A DNA stretch of 64,000 bases from Luteibacter rhizovicinus DSM 16549. Lineage in GTDB: Bacteria > Pseudomonadota > Gammaproteobacteria > Xanthomonadales > Rhodanobacteraceae. Made by a program: the position numbers and the translations under genes. The stretch is from NCBI RefSeq assembly GCF_001887595.1, contig NZ_CP017480.1:992001-1056000 (forward strand), given 5' to 3'. Positions 1 through 8,651 of the stretch are shown here, one piece after another. The stretch's first letter is position 1; the number at the start of each line of letters is the position of its first letter. Below the pieces are notes generated by a model. The model had not been told where the DNA came from, did not search any database, and worked only from the letters and a program-made list of their open reading frames with translations.

Positions 1-1
1 G

Positions 2-1330
2 TTCTCGCAGGTGGATTGCGACACGGCGTGCCGCTATGCCGCGGAAGATGCGGACGTCACGTTACGCCTGCACCATGCCCTGTGGCCGAAGCTCGAAGCC
101 GAACCCTCGCTGCGCGCGGTGTATGCGGACATCGAAATCCCGCTGGTGCCCGTGCTGGCGAAGATGGAGCGCACCGGCGTGCTCATCGACGCCAACGTCC
201 TTCGCCTGCAGAGCCAGCAGCTCGGCAAGCGCATGGTCGAACTGCAGCAGCTCGCCCATGCCTCGGCGGGTCACGAGTTCAACCTCGACTCACCCAAGCA
301 GTTGCAGGCCGTGCTGTTCGACGAGCTCGGCCTCGCCGCGAAGATCAAGACCCCGACCGGCCAGCCCTCGACCAACGAGGAAGCGCTGGAGGCCATCGCC
401 GAAACGCACGAGCTGCCACGACTGATCCTCGAGTATCGCGGCCTCGCCAAGCTCCGTTCGACGTATACCGACAAGCTCGCCGGCATCGTCAACCCGCGCA
501 CCGGCCGCGTGCACACCAGCTATCACCAGGGTGCCGTCGCGACGGGACGCATCAGCTCGTCCGATCCGAACCTGCAGAACATCCCGGTGCGTACCGAAGA
601 AGGGCGGCGCATTCGCCAGGCCTTCATCGCCCCGGAGGGCTGGCGCATCGTCGCGGCCGACTACTCGCAGATCGAACTGCGCATCATGGCCCACCTTTCC
701 AACGACGAAGGCCTCGTCCGCGCGTTCCAGGAAGGGGGCGACGTGCATCGCGCGACCGCGGCGGAAGTGTTCGGCGTGCCTGCCGCGGAGGTCACGACCA
801 ATCAGCGCCGCGCGGCGAAGGCGATCAACTTCGGCCTGATGTATGGCATGAGCGCCTTCGGCCTGGCCAAGCAGCTCGGCGTGGACCGTGGCGAAGCCTC
901 CGACTACATGGGCCGCTACTTCTCGCGTTACCCAGGCGTGCGCGCCTTCATGGATGCCACGCGCGAGCAGGCGCACCGCGATGGCTACGTCCAGACCCTG
1001 TTCGGCCGCCGCCTGTACCTGGAGAACCTCAACTCGCGCAACCAGGCGTTCCGCGCCGGCGCCGAGCGCGCCGCCATCAACGCCCCCATGCAGGGCACGG
1101 CGGCCGACATCATCAAGCGCGCGATGATCGCGGTCTCGGCATGGATCGAGCCGCGCGACGACGTGCGCATGCTGATGCAGGTGCACGATGAACTGGTCTT
1201 CGAAGTGCGCGCCGATGCGGTCGACGACATTCGCGCGGGGATCGAAAAACACATGACGGGCGCGGCGTCACTGAGCGTGCCGCTGCAGGTGGATATCGGC
1301 GTAGGCATGAACTGGGATGAGGCGCACTAA
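2..1330 (+). CDS. polA: DNA polymerase I, 3' part (5' end outside window)
   Basis: This is the C-terminal 442 codons of DNA polymerase I, which fills gaps during repair and removes Okazaki primers. The frame is already open at base 2, so the gene begins upstream and the 5' nuclease domain is missing here. The fragment opens in the last 3'-5' exonuclease motif region ([11 protein letters not shown]). It then carries polymerase motif A (DYSQIELR, about base 660), the O-helix motif B ([14 protein letters not shown], about base 810) and motif C ([10 protein letters not shown], about base 1180). All catalytic Asp residues of the polymerase site are present. A strong terminator follows and then an sRNA locus, an arrangement also seen after polA in enterobacteria (Spot 42) and xanthomonads. 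Confidence 0.97.
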   Translation, partial: FSQVDCDTACRYAAEDADVTLRLHHALWPKLEAEPSLRAVYADIEIPLVPVLAKMERTGVLIDANVLRLQSQQLGKRMVELQQLAHASAGHEFNLDSPKQLQAVLFDELGLAAKIKTPTGQPSTNEEALEAIAETHELPRLILEYRGLAKLRSTYTDKLAGIVNPRTGRVHTSYHQGAVATGRISSSDPNLQNIPVRTEEGRRIRQAFIAPEGWRIVAADYSQIELRIMAHLSNDEGLVRAFQEGGDVHRATAAEVFGVPAAEVTTNQRRAAKAINFGLMYGMSAFGLAKQLGVDRGEASDYMGRYFSRYPGVRAFMDATREQAHRDGYVQTLFGRRLYLENLNSRNQAFRAGAERAAINAPMQGTAADIIKRAMIAVSAWIEPRDDVRMLMQVHDELVFEVRADAVDDIRAGIEKHMTGAASLSVPLQVDIGVGMNWDEAH

Positions 1331-1417
1331 GCCAAAGCTAAGACTTTCTGGCCACTTTTGGCCGTCCAAACGTGAGTTTTCCGTTTAGTCGTACATATCC
1401 TGCCCAGCAAGTCGTTG

Positions 1418-1452
1418 AAAAATCAGCCCATGAACACGGGCTGATTTTTTTT
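1418..1452 (+). terminator. Rho-independent terminator after polA
   Basis: A perfect 10-bp stem AAATCAGCCC / GGGCTGATTT with an 8-nt loop runs into eight T residues. It lies 87 bp after the polA stop and would isolate polA from the downstream sRNA. Confidence 0.9.
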
Positions 1453-1469
1453 GCGTCGGCGATGCAACT

Positions 1470-1496
1470 TTGCCCCGTTTTGTCCGTCTATATATT
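1470..1496 (+). promoter_or_regulatory. candidate sigma70 promoter of the sX13-like sRNA
   Basis: TTGCCC (1470-1475) and TATATT (1491-1496) sit just after the polA terminator in an otherwise GC-rich stretch. The 15-bp spacing is short, so the exact hexamers are uncertain. A start near 1503 would give an RNA of about 125 nt ending at the next terminator. Confidence 0.45.
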
Positions 1497-1502
1497 CGGA
1501 CG

Positions 1503-1628
1503 CACGCAACGGCGTCCCATCGGTGGGTCTCACCTCCCTGAGGCCCCCTCAAGGTGGACCGGTTCTTCCCCTGGTTCCGGTCTTCCACCCCGCCCCGAGA
1601 GCTCCCCTGGCTCTCGGGGTTTTTTTTG
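1503..1628 (+). ncRNA. sX13-like trans-acting small RNA with C-rich hairpin loops
   Basis: This intergenic stretch has no credible ORF but is full of hairpins. GGTG/CACC lies at 1522-1534, and TGAGG-CCC-CCTCA at 1539-1551. A long stem GGTGGACCGG pairs with CCGG...TCCACC at 1553-1589 and exposes TTCCCCT. A perfect 10-bp terminator stem with loop TCCCCTG and a T tract ends at 1627. Unpaired CCCC/CCTCCC motifs in successive loops, and the site directly 3' of polA, match what is known of Xanthomonas sX13, an sRNA of about 115 nt that pairs through C-rich loops with G-rich (Shine-Dalgarno-like) targets. The family assignment rests on structure and synteny, not on an alignment. The 5' end is estimated. 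Confidence 0.75.
1593..1627 (+). terminator. terminator of the sX13-like sRNA
   Basis: CCCCGAGAGC pairs perfectly with GCTCTCGGGG around loop TCCCCTG, followed by eight T residues. It forms the 3' end of the sRNA, and its loop repeats the C-rich motif. Confidence 0.92.
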
Positions 1629-1691
1629 CGCACAAAACCTGCACATTCGTCCCCGCATTCTCGGCGCCACTTGGAACGGGAGGAAATCACC

Positions 1692-1910
1692 ATGCGTGCA
1701 GGTCTCATCATCGTCGGCGTCATCCTTATCGGGCTCGGCCTCTGGGTCACCCTCGGCAACGGCAGCTACCAGAAGACCGATACGGTCGCCTCGATCGGCT
1801 CGGCCAAGCTCGAGGCCACGCACGACAAGGCCATCCCGCAGTGGGCCGGTATCGCCGGGATCGTCATCGGCGGCATCGTCGCCGTGGCTGGCTTCTCCCG
1901 GAAGAACTGA
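1692..1910 (+). CDS. small two-helix membrane protein
   Basis: A 72-residue protein with two hydrophobic segments, residues about 3-20 and 51-66. They are separated by a short polar loop and followed by a basic tail ending SRKN. The start is the ATG preceded by GGGAGGAAAT, a good Shine-Dalgarno; the longer open frame from 1554 would run through the sRNA terminator and is rejected. The sequence resembles short DUF3185-type membrane proteins, but that resemblance is weak. No function is proposed. It lies between the sRNA and uvrD, in the same direction. Confidence 0.75.
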   Translation: MRAGLIIVGVILIGLGLWVTLGNGSYQKTDTVASIGSAKLEATHDKAIPQWAGIAGIVIGGIVAVAGFSRKN

Positions 1911-1934
1911 GTCCCCAGCCGGTACAATGGGGGG

Positions 1935-4151
1935 ATGGATGTTTCCCATCTCCTCGATTCCCTCAACGACGCCCAGCGCGAGGCCGTCAGTGCCCCGCCC
2001 GGGCACTATCTGATCCTCGCTGGCGCCGGCTCCGGTAAGACCCGTGTCCTGATCAACCGTATCGGTTGGCTGACCCAGGTCGAGCGGGTGCCGCCGTGGG
2101 CGATTCTCGCCGTGACCTTTACCAACAAGGCCGCCGGCGAGATGCGCACACGGCTGGACGGGATCATCCCCGGCGGCACGCAGGGCCTCACGGTCGGCAC
2201 CTTCCACGGCATCGCCCACCGGCTCCTCCGGCGCCACTGGCGCGAGGCGGGGCTGGTCGAAGGCTTCCAGATCCTCGATTCCGACGACCAGCAACGGCTG
2301 ATCAAACGCATCATCGCGGGACTGGGGCTCGACGAGGCCCGGTTCCCGCCGCGCCAGGCCAGCTGGCAGATCAACAACTGGAAGGACGAAGGCAAACGGC
2401 CGGACGGCATCGAGCATCGCGACCATCCGGTGACGCGTACCTTCGTCGAGATCTACAAGGCCTACGAGCAGCAGTGCCAGCGTGCCGGCCTGGTCGACTT
2501 CGCCGAGCTGCTGCTGCGCGCGCACGAGCTGTGGCTGAAGGATCCCCAGGTGCTCAAGCACTACCAGGATCGCTGGCGCTACCTGCTGATCGACGAGTTC
2601 CAGGACACCAACACGCTGCAATACGCGTGGATCCGCGTGCTCGCCGGCAGCACCGGCCAGGCCTTCGTGGTCGGCGACGACGATCAGGCCATCTACGGCT
2701 GGCGCGGCGCGAAGGTCGAGAACGTGCAGCAGTTCCTCAACGATTTCCCCGGTGCGAAGACGATCCGCCTGGAGCAGAACTATCGCTCCACCTCGACGAT
2801 CCTCAATGCCGCGAACGCGGTCATCTCGCGCAACGGCGGCCGCCTCGGCAAGCAGCTCTGGACAGATGGCGGCGAGGGCGAGCGCATTGCGCTGTACGCC
2901 GCCTACAACGAACAGGACGAAGCTCGCTTCGTCATCGAGCGCATTCGCGAACACATCGCCGAGACCGGCAACGCGCGCGATTGCGCCATCCTCTACCGTT
3001 CCAACGCGCAGTCACGCAACTTCGAAGAACAGCTGATCCAGCGCGACCTGCCCTACCGTGTCTATGGCGGCCTGCGCTTCTTCGAGCGCGCCGAAATCAA
3101 GGACGCCCTGGCTTACCTGCGCCTGGCGTCGAACCGCCATGACGACGCCGCCTTCGAGCGCGCCGTGAATACGCCGCCACGCGGAATCGGTGACCGCACG
3201 CTCGACGAGTTGCGTCGCCGCGCGCGGAACGACAGTAGCTCGATGTGGGAGGCCATGCTCACCGAAGCCTCCATCGGCGGTCTCGCCGGACGCGCGAAGA
3301 ACGCGCTCAAGGCGTTCATCGGCATGATCGACAACCTGGCGCGCACGTTTGGCGGTCACGACAAACTCGACGGTGACGAATCACCGACGGCGCTGAGCCT
3401 CGCCGAGCAGATCGAGCACGCCATCCTCCACACCGGCTTGCGCGACTTCTACGAAAACGACAAGCGCGGCAACGGCGAGGCGCGCGTCGAGAACCTCGAC
3501 GAACTGGTCAACGTCGCCAGCCGCTTCGAAATGACGCCGGAAGATGTCGACGCCGGCCTCAACGAACTCTCGGCCTTCCTTTCCCACGCCTCACTGGAAG
3601 CCGGTGAAGGCCAGGGCGAGGCCTGGGACGACTGCGTCCAGCTCATGACGCTGCATTCGGCCAAAGGGCTCGAGTTTCCCATCGTGTTCCTCGTCGGCAT
3701 GGAAGAAGGCCTGTTCCCCAGCCAGCGTTCCACCGAGGAAGAGAATCGCCTCGAGGAAGAACGGCGTCTGGCCTATGTGGGCATCACACGGGCTCGCGAG
3801 CGCCTGTACGTCTCCCACGCGGAGTCGCGCCGCATGCACGGCACGGAGATGCTGGCGCGGCCTTCCCGGTTCCTTGGCGAGATCCCGCCGGAACTGATCG
3901 ACGAGTTGCGCCCCCGCGTGCAGGTGTCGCGACCGGCCTACGCCGACCGCTATGCGGGCGGAGGCGGCAGCAGTTCGCTGGTGGAAGCATCCCCCATCGC
4001 GCTCGGTCAGCGCGTGAGCCATCCGAAATTCGGCGAAGGCACGGTGGTCAGTGCCGAGGGCGCCGGCGCCCACATGCGGCTCCAGGTGAACTTCGAGGAT
4101 GCCGGGAGCAAGTGGTTGGTTTACGCTTACGCGAATCTGACCGCGTTGTAA
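1935..4151 (+). CDS. uvrD: DNA helicase II (UvrD, superfamily 1)
   Basis: A 738-residue 3'-5' DNA helicase that unwinds DNA in nucleotide excision and mismatch repair. Walker A AGAGSGKT is at residues 29-36. DExx box LLIDEFQDTN, motif III VGDDDQAIYGWRGA, motif IV LEQNYRST, motif V TLHSAKGLEFP and motif VI YVGITRARERLYVS all follow in order. The length and the C-terminal beta-barrel tail (LGQRVSHPKFGEGTVV) match UvrD rather than Rep. The start ATG at 1935 gives the canonical N-terminus, and TACAAT just upstream (1923-1928) may be a -10 box. It is 24 bp after the membrane protein gene. Confidence 0.96.
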   Translation: MDVSHLLDSLNDAQREAVSAPPGHYLILAGAGSGKTRVLINRIGWLTQVERVPPWAILAVTFTNKAAGEMRTRLDGIIPGGTQGLTVGTFHGIAHRLLRRHWREAGLVEGFQILDSDDQQRLIKRIIAGLGLDEARFPPRQASWQINNWKDEGKRPDGIEHRDHPVTRTFVEIYKAYEQQCQRAGLVDFAELLLRAHELWLKDPQVLKHYQDRWRYLLIDEFQDTNTLQYAWIRVLAGSTGQAFVVGDDDQAIYGWRGAKVENVQQFLNDFPGAKTIRLEQNYRSTSTILNAANAVISRNGGRLGKQLWTDGGEGERIALYAAYNEQDEARFVIERIREHIAETGNARDCAILYRSNAQSRNFEEQLIQRDLPYRVYGGLRFFERAEIKDALAYLRLASNRHDDAAFERAVNTPPRGIGDRTLDELRRRARNDSSSMWEAMLTEASIGGLAGRAKNALKAFIGMIDNLARTFGGHDKLDGDESPTALSLAEQIEHAILHTGLRDFYENDKRGNGEARVENLDELVNVASRFEMTPEDVDAGLNELSAFLSHASLEAGEGQGEAWDDCVQLMTLHSAKGLEFPIVFLVGMEEGLFPSQRSTEEENRLEEERRLAYVGITRARERLYVSHAESRRMHGTEMLARPSRFLGEIPPELIDELRPRVQVSRPAYADRYAGGGGSSSLVEASPIALGQRVSHPKFGEGTVVSAEGAGAHMRLQVNFEDAGSKWLVYAYANLTAL

Positions 4152-4240
4152 GGGGCTCCAACGCGCCACGCTCCCTCCCAGGGGAGCGTCATGGCGTGCC
4201 CTGCGAGCGGCGACGCCATCCGTACCAGGGACAGACACGC

Positions 4241-5956
4241 ATGATCGTGGGGATCGACCTCGGCACCACCAACAGCCTCGTCGCGGCGTGGATCGACGGC
4301 GCGCCACGCCTCATCCCGAATGTCCTCGGCTCGGTTCTCACGCCCTCCTGTGTCGGCATCGATCAGGACGGTAGCGTGTTGGTGGGCGAGGCGGCTCGCG
4401 AGCGCCTGCAGACGCATCCCGCGCAGACCGCCTCGCTGTTCAAGCGCTACATGGGCAGTGCCAGGACCGTCCGCCTGGGCGATCGCGATTATCGGGCGGA
4501 AGAGCTTTCCGCCTTGGTCCTGCGCTCGCTGAAGGCCGATGCCGAGGCCGCCCTGGGCGTCCCGATCACCGAAGCGATCATCACGGTTCCTGCCTATTTT
4601 TCCGACGCGCAGCGTAAAGCGACGCGCACCGCCGGCGAACTGGCCGGCCTCCGGGTCGAGCGGCTCCTCAACGAACCGACGGCGGCCGCACTGGCTTATG
4701 GTCTGCACGATGCCCAGGGCGAGACCCAGTTCCTCGTCTTCGATCTCGGTGGCGGCACCTTCGATGTCTCGATCCTTGAGATGTTCGACGGCGTGATGGA
4801 AGTCCGTGCCAGCGCTGGAGACAACATGCTCGGCGGCGAAGACTTCGTGAGCCTGATCGCCGAGCTCGCGTTCAAACAAGGCATCCCCGAAGCGGCACGC
4901 GACGACGCGGTGTTCATGCAACGCCTGTTGGCGCGTGCGGAGACCGCCAAGCGCCAGCTCGGAAGCCTGTCGAGCACCGCGTTCGAGGTGTCCTGGCGCG
5001 GCAGCGACGTACGCGTCGACCTGGCGGCCGACGCCTTCGAGACGTTGTCGCAGCCCTTGCTGACGCGACTATGGCGCCCGATCGAGCGCGCGCTGCGCGA
5101 TGCGCGCATCCGCGCCGCGGACCTCGACAACGTCGTCCTCGCCGGTGGTGCGACCCGCATGCCGATGATCCGCTCCCTTGCGACGCGCATGTTCGGCCGC
5201 TTCCCCGCCATGGGCCAGAATCCGGACGAAGTCGTCGCGCTCGGCGCCGCCGTCCAGGCCGGCCTCAAGATGAAGGACAAGGCACTCGACGAGATGGTGA
5301 TGACGGACGTCTGTCCGTACACGCTCGGTACCGCCGTCTCGCGCCGCATGGAAGGTGGTACACGGGCGGACGGCCTTTATTCGCCGATCATCCAGCGCAA
5401 TACCGTGGTGCCGGTCAGTCGCGTGCAACGCTGTGTACCGATCGACCCCAGCCAGGCGTCCCTTCGTATCGACGTCTACCAGGGCGAGTCGCGACTGGTG
5501 CGCGACAACATCCTCCTTGGTGACCTCACCGTGGCCCTGCCGTCCGGCCCGGGGCATGCGGAAGGTGTGGACGTACGATTCACCTACGACGTCAACGGCT
5601 TGCTGGAAGTCGAGGTGACTATCGTGGCCACCTCGGAGACACGCCGCCTGGTGATCGCCGGGAGCGAAGGAAGCCTGGCCCCCGCGGATATCGCACGCCG
5701 GCTCGAGGCGCTGGCCTCGCTCAAGATCCATCCGCGCGACACGCTGGAAAACCGCACCCTGCTCGCCAGGGCGGAACGCCTCTACGAACAGTTGCTCGGT
5801 GAGAGCCGCGACCATCTCGGACAGATGATCCTGCGCTTCGAGCAAACGCTGACGACCCAGGATGCGCGCCTCGTCGCACGCGACGCTGGCTTGTTCCGCG
5901 AAGCGCTGCAAAGCATCGAGGCGAACGATCATTTCGCGCCCGACATGGCTGACTGA
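4241..5956 (+). CDS. hscC: Hsp70-family chaperone HscC
   Basis: A 571-residue Hsp70 with the ATPase signatures DLGTTNS (residues 6-12), VFDLGGGTFDVS (about 168-179) and VVLAGGATRMP. A shortened substrate-binding domain follows. The length and the short, non-DnaK C-terminus match HscC, a specialised Hsp70 not required for general folding. The start at 4241 gives the canonical MIVGIDLGTT beginning; an in-frame upstream extension from 4112 overlaps the uvrD end and is rejected. The J-like protein gene begins 9 bp after the stop, so the pair forms a chaperone operon as in other proteobacteria. Confidence 0.93.
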   Translation: MIVGIDLGTTNSLVAAWIDGAPRLIPNVLGSVLTPSCVGIDQDGSVLVGEAARERLQTHPAQTASLFKRYMGSARTVRLGDRDYRAEELSALVLRSLKADAEAALGVPITEAIITVPAYFSDAQRKATRTAGELAGLRVERLLNEPTAAALAYGLHDAQGETQFLVFDLGGGTFDVSILEMFDGVMEVRASAGDNMLGGEDFVSLIAELAFKQGIPEAARDDAVFMQRLLARAETAKRQLGSLSSTAFEVSWRGSDVRVDLAADAFETLSQPLLTRLWRPIERALRDARIRAADLDNVVLAGGATRMPMIRSLATRMFGRFPAMGQNPDEVVALGAAVQAGLKMKDKALDEMVMTDVCPYTLGTAVSRRMEGGTRADGLYSPIIQRNTVVPVSRVQRCVPIDPSQASLRIDVYQGESRLVRDNILLGDLTVALPSGPGHAEGVDVRFTYDVNGLLEVEVTIVATSETRRLVIAGSEGSLAPADIARRLEALASLKIHPRDTLENRTLLARAERLYEQLLGESRDHLGQMILRFEQTLTTQDARLVARDAGLFREALQSIEANDHFAPDMAD

Positions 5957-5965
5957 GGCGCCCGC

Positions 5966-7450
5966 ATGCCGTTGCCATGGTTCCTTGAGCTGCTTTCGCT
6001 CCCGCCGCACGCGGATGAGCGTGCCGTGCGCCGTGCCTACGCCACACGCGTCAAACTGATCGATCCGGCAACCGATCCGGCAGCCTTTGCACGCTTGCGC
6101 GAAGCCTACGAGGCGGCGCGAGCATGGGCTGCCGACGAGGAGCACGGTCTGGATCACGACGCGGCCGCGGCGCCACCTCCGGTTCTGACGGAGCCCGTTC
6201 CTTCTGTCGACACTCCTTCTGCTGACTCCACGGCGCAGCCTTACGCGGCGATCAATCCCCAGGAACAGGCCGTGCGTCTCGTCGACCGCCTGACCACACG
6301 CATCGCCAGTGGCGAGGCGGCGGATATCCGTGACGAACTGGACGCGTGCACGGCCGAGCTTCGGCTGCAATACATCGATGCGCCAGGGATTTTCGAGGAC
6401 GTCTTCATCGATCGCCTGGCGAGGGGTCTGTTCGACAAACGGCCTTACGTGTTCACCCTGGCCATGGAGCATTTCCACTGGCAGGAAATCGGTCATCTCG
6501 CCGCGCTCGGCCCCAAGGGCATGTGGATCGAAGCGGTCGAATCGCAGCGCATGGCGTGGAACAGCCTGCCTCCCCTGCTTCGCGCGAACCGCCTCTCGCT
6601 GATCGCGGCCGCCGACGCAGCGAAGGGAAACCTCTCGACAGCGCTCGTCAGGCGCTGGTTCGAAGTCCGTGACGACTTCCATCGCTTTCCGGCGTATCTC
6701 GGGCTCTACCTGACCATGCCCCAGCAGCATGCATGGGCTACCTCGTATGACGCGCTACCCGCGACGGAAAGACAGGCCCTCGAAGCTCCGGCGAAAACGC
6801 CGAGATGGCGTTGGCCGACCCGGGAGTCGATCCGTCGCGCCTGGGGTTTTTTCTTCATCGCGTTCGTTGGCGGTTTGATCTACCTCCTCGAATCGGCGGC
6901 CACGATCCCGCGGTCGACGCCGCCGACGCCGACGCCCGTCCCGGCGGCAGTCCACAACGCCGAAACAAGCGATCTGGAGGTCACCCTCAGTGAGCCGTCC
7001 GGTTCAGCGGAACAGGACAAGGGATGGATCGTCGTCACGCTGACCAATCGCGGTCGCGTGACGCTCTATCTGAGGAAGATGCTTACCCCGCCGATGACGC
7101 CGGGGGAGCATCTTGCCCGCCCCCTTTTCACCGTTCACGATTTCCGCGGCCACCCGGCGGCGTTCGCGCGCGGCGTCGAACCCATCGACCCGGACGACGC
7201 CCGGGACGCGGCGACCTTCTATCGTCGGCTTGAGCCCGGCCAGTCGATATCGAACCGCGTCGACCTCGGCAGCGACTACGACCTGGATCCGCGCTTCAAC
7301 TATTGGGTCGGGTACCGGCAACCGGTCGCGCGGACCTACCGTGTCGATGCGGACGGGACGATCCACGACGACGACGTTTACGTGGACAGCAACCGACTCA
7401 TGGTGAGAGCCGTGGCACCCCATGCTGATCGCGCTCTTCCACCGCGGTAA
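5966..7450 (+). CDS. HscC-associated J-like membrane protein with degenerate J domain
   Basis: A 494-residue protein. Residues 1-55 look like helices II-III of a J domain (RAVRRAYATRVK ... FARLREAYEAARAW). The HPD tripeptide that triggers Hsp70 ATPase is absent; LIDPATDP occupies that place. A long alpha-helical middle follows, then one membrane segment at about 292-312, a Pro/Thr linker and a C-terminal beta-rich domain of about 150 residues. Its position directly behind hscC suggests a DjlB/DjlC-type partner that tethers HscC to the membrane. The partner role is inferred. The 3' end overlaps the convergent hemY by 53 bp. Confidence 0.8.
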   Translation: MPLPWFLELLSLPPHADERAVRRAYATRVKLIDPATDPAAFARLREAYEAARAWAADEEHGLDHDAAAAPPPVLTEPVPSVDTPSADSTAQPYAAINPQEQAVRLVDRLTTRIASGEAADIRDELDACTAELRLQYIDAPGIFEDVFIDRLARGLFDKRPYVFTLAMEHFHWQEIGHLAALGPKGMWIEAVESQRMAWNSLPPLLRANRLSLIAAADAAKGNLSTALVRRWFEVRDDFHRFPAYLGLYLTMPQQHAWATSYDALPATERQALEAPAKTPRWRWPTRESIRRAWGFFFIAFVGGLIYLLESAATIPRSTPPTPTPVPAAVHNAETSDLEVTLSEPSGSAEQDKGWIVVTLTNRGRVTLYLRKMLTPPMTPGEHLARPLFTVHDFRGHPAAFARGVEPIDPDDARDAATFYRRLEPGQSISNRVDLGSDYDLDPRFNYWVGYRQPVARTYRVDADGTIHDDDVYVDSNRLMVRAVAPHADRALPPR

Positions 7451-8651
7451 CGCGCGTGTCGATGCGATGATTACGCGACTCGGGCAAAGCCTCGGTCGCT
7501 TCACCACGCGCCAGCGCCAGTGCATTGCGATAGCAACGCTGTGCGAGTTCGGGATGGGCCTCGCCAACGAAGACGTCACCCAGCGCCTCCCAGGCATCGG
7601 CATTCGGCGCAATCGCGAGTGCGCGCTCGAGCAGGGGCTTCGCCTTGCCCCATAGGCGCGCACGTACGCACATGCGACCGACCGCCGTCAGCAACGCGGC
7701 ATCGTTCGGATGCGTATCGACCCAGCTTTCCGCACGACGCAGGCGCTGTTCGAGATCTTCCGCACCCATGCCACCGTAGGTGGCGACAAGCGACGGCGAC
7801 CATTCGCGACGCAAGGCCGTTTCGATTTCGTCCATGGCCGCCATGCTCTGGCCGAACTGCGACGCACGGCGCGCATACGCATCGACGGCGGCCGGGAGGC
7901 GGCGCTGACTCTTCGGCAGCTGTGACCACAGTGACGAGAGCGAAACGCCGTCCGGCGCGCTGGCGATGTACGCCGCGACCGTCCGGCTCTCCAGATCGGA
8001 AAACGCACGCGTGCCCAGTTCACCACTCTTCTGTAGGGGATCCAGCGCACGCACGGCGCTACGGGCATCGCCGGCTTCGAGCGACGCCTCGGCATATTCG
8101 ATCCAGCCCGAGGGCGTGAGCGACGCACTGTTGGCTTCCGGCGCCAGCAACGCGGCCGCTTCGGTCGCGCGGCCTGCACGGCGTAGAAGACGGGCACGCA
8201 GCACGCGCGCGGCGCGCGGGGTTTCCTGGGCGGCCTGGTCGAGGGTCTCCAAAGCGCGCGTGGATTCGCCGTGGCGCTCGGCCGCTTCGGCGGCTGCCAG
8301 CAACGCGGGCCCACGGACCGACGGATAGCGCGCAGCACGGTTGAGGTCACGCTCGGCTTCGCCGTGACGACCTTCGATCAAGGCCACGAGGCCATCGGCC
8401 AGACGCCGGCGACTGAGCCGGCGATGACGACGGTTCAACGCACCGAACGGCCAGCGAATCAGGGTGACCAGCGCGGCGATCACGGCCCAGGCGAGCAGCA
8501 GCAACACCACGGCACTGACCACGGTCATCTGCAAGGTGGTGCCACGCAGACGGATAAGCACCGAGCCCGGATCGTCCGCGACCCAGTGCCAGGCAAACGC
8601 CGCGAGCACCGCGACGAGAATGAGGCCGACGATCCAGCGCCAGAGCTTCAT
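7398..8651 (-). CDS. hemY: HemY, TPR protein of the heme biosynthesis operon
   Basis: A 417-residue inner-membrane protein. Two hydrophobic segments (residues about 5-21 and 42-66) are followed by a cytosolic helical region with tetratricopeptide-like repeats, for example GPALLAAAEAAERHGESTRA. This matches proteobacterial HemY, encoded with hemD and hemX and thought to help coordinate late heme synthesis; it is not the unrelated protoporphyrinogen oxidase of the same name. The start codon overlaps the hemX stop by 4 bp, which suggests translational coupling. Confidence 0.93.
   Translation of the reverse strand: MKLWRWIVGLILVAVLAAFAWHWVADDPGSVLIRLRGTTLQMTVVSAVVLLLLAWAVIAALVTLIRWPFGALNRRHRRLSRRRLADGLVALIEGRHGEAERDLNRAARYPSVRGPALLAAAEAAERHGESTRALETLDQAAQETPRAARVLRARLLRRAGRATEAAALLAPEANSASLTPSGWIEYAEASLEAGDARSAVRALDPLQKSGELGTRAFSDLESRTVAAYIASAPDGVSLSSLWSQLPKSQRRLPAAVDAYARRASQFGQSMAAMDEIETALRREWSPSLVATYGGMGAEDLEQRLRRAESWVDTHPNDAALLTAVGRMCVRARLWGKAKPLLERALAIAPNADAWEALGDVFVGEAHPELAQRCYRNALALARGEATEALPESRNHRIDTRVTAVEERDQHGVPRLSP

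Noticed and set aside
1530..2954. Open frame of 474 codons on the minus strand opposite uvrD
   Set aside because: It crosses the sRNA terminator and the helicase motifs of uvrD. No RBS or domain.
4165..4187. Hairpin CGCTCCC/GGGGAGCG between uvrD and hscC as a terminator
   Set aside because: The stem is imperfect and there is no T tract. uvrD and hscC may still be separately transcribed, but this sequence does not show it.
4112..4240. N-terminal extension of hscC
   Set aside because: It overlaps the uvrD end and is Arg/Gly-rich without conservation. The Hsp70 start motif begins exactly at 4241.
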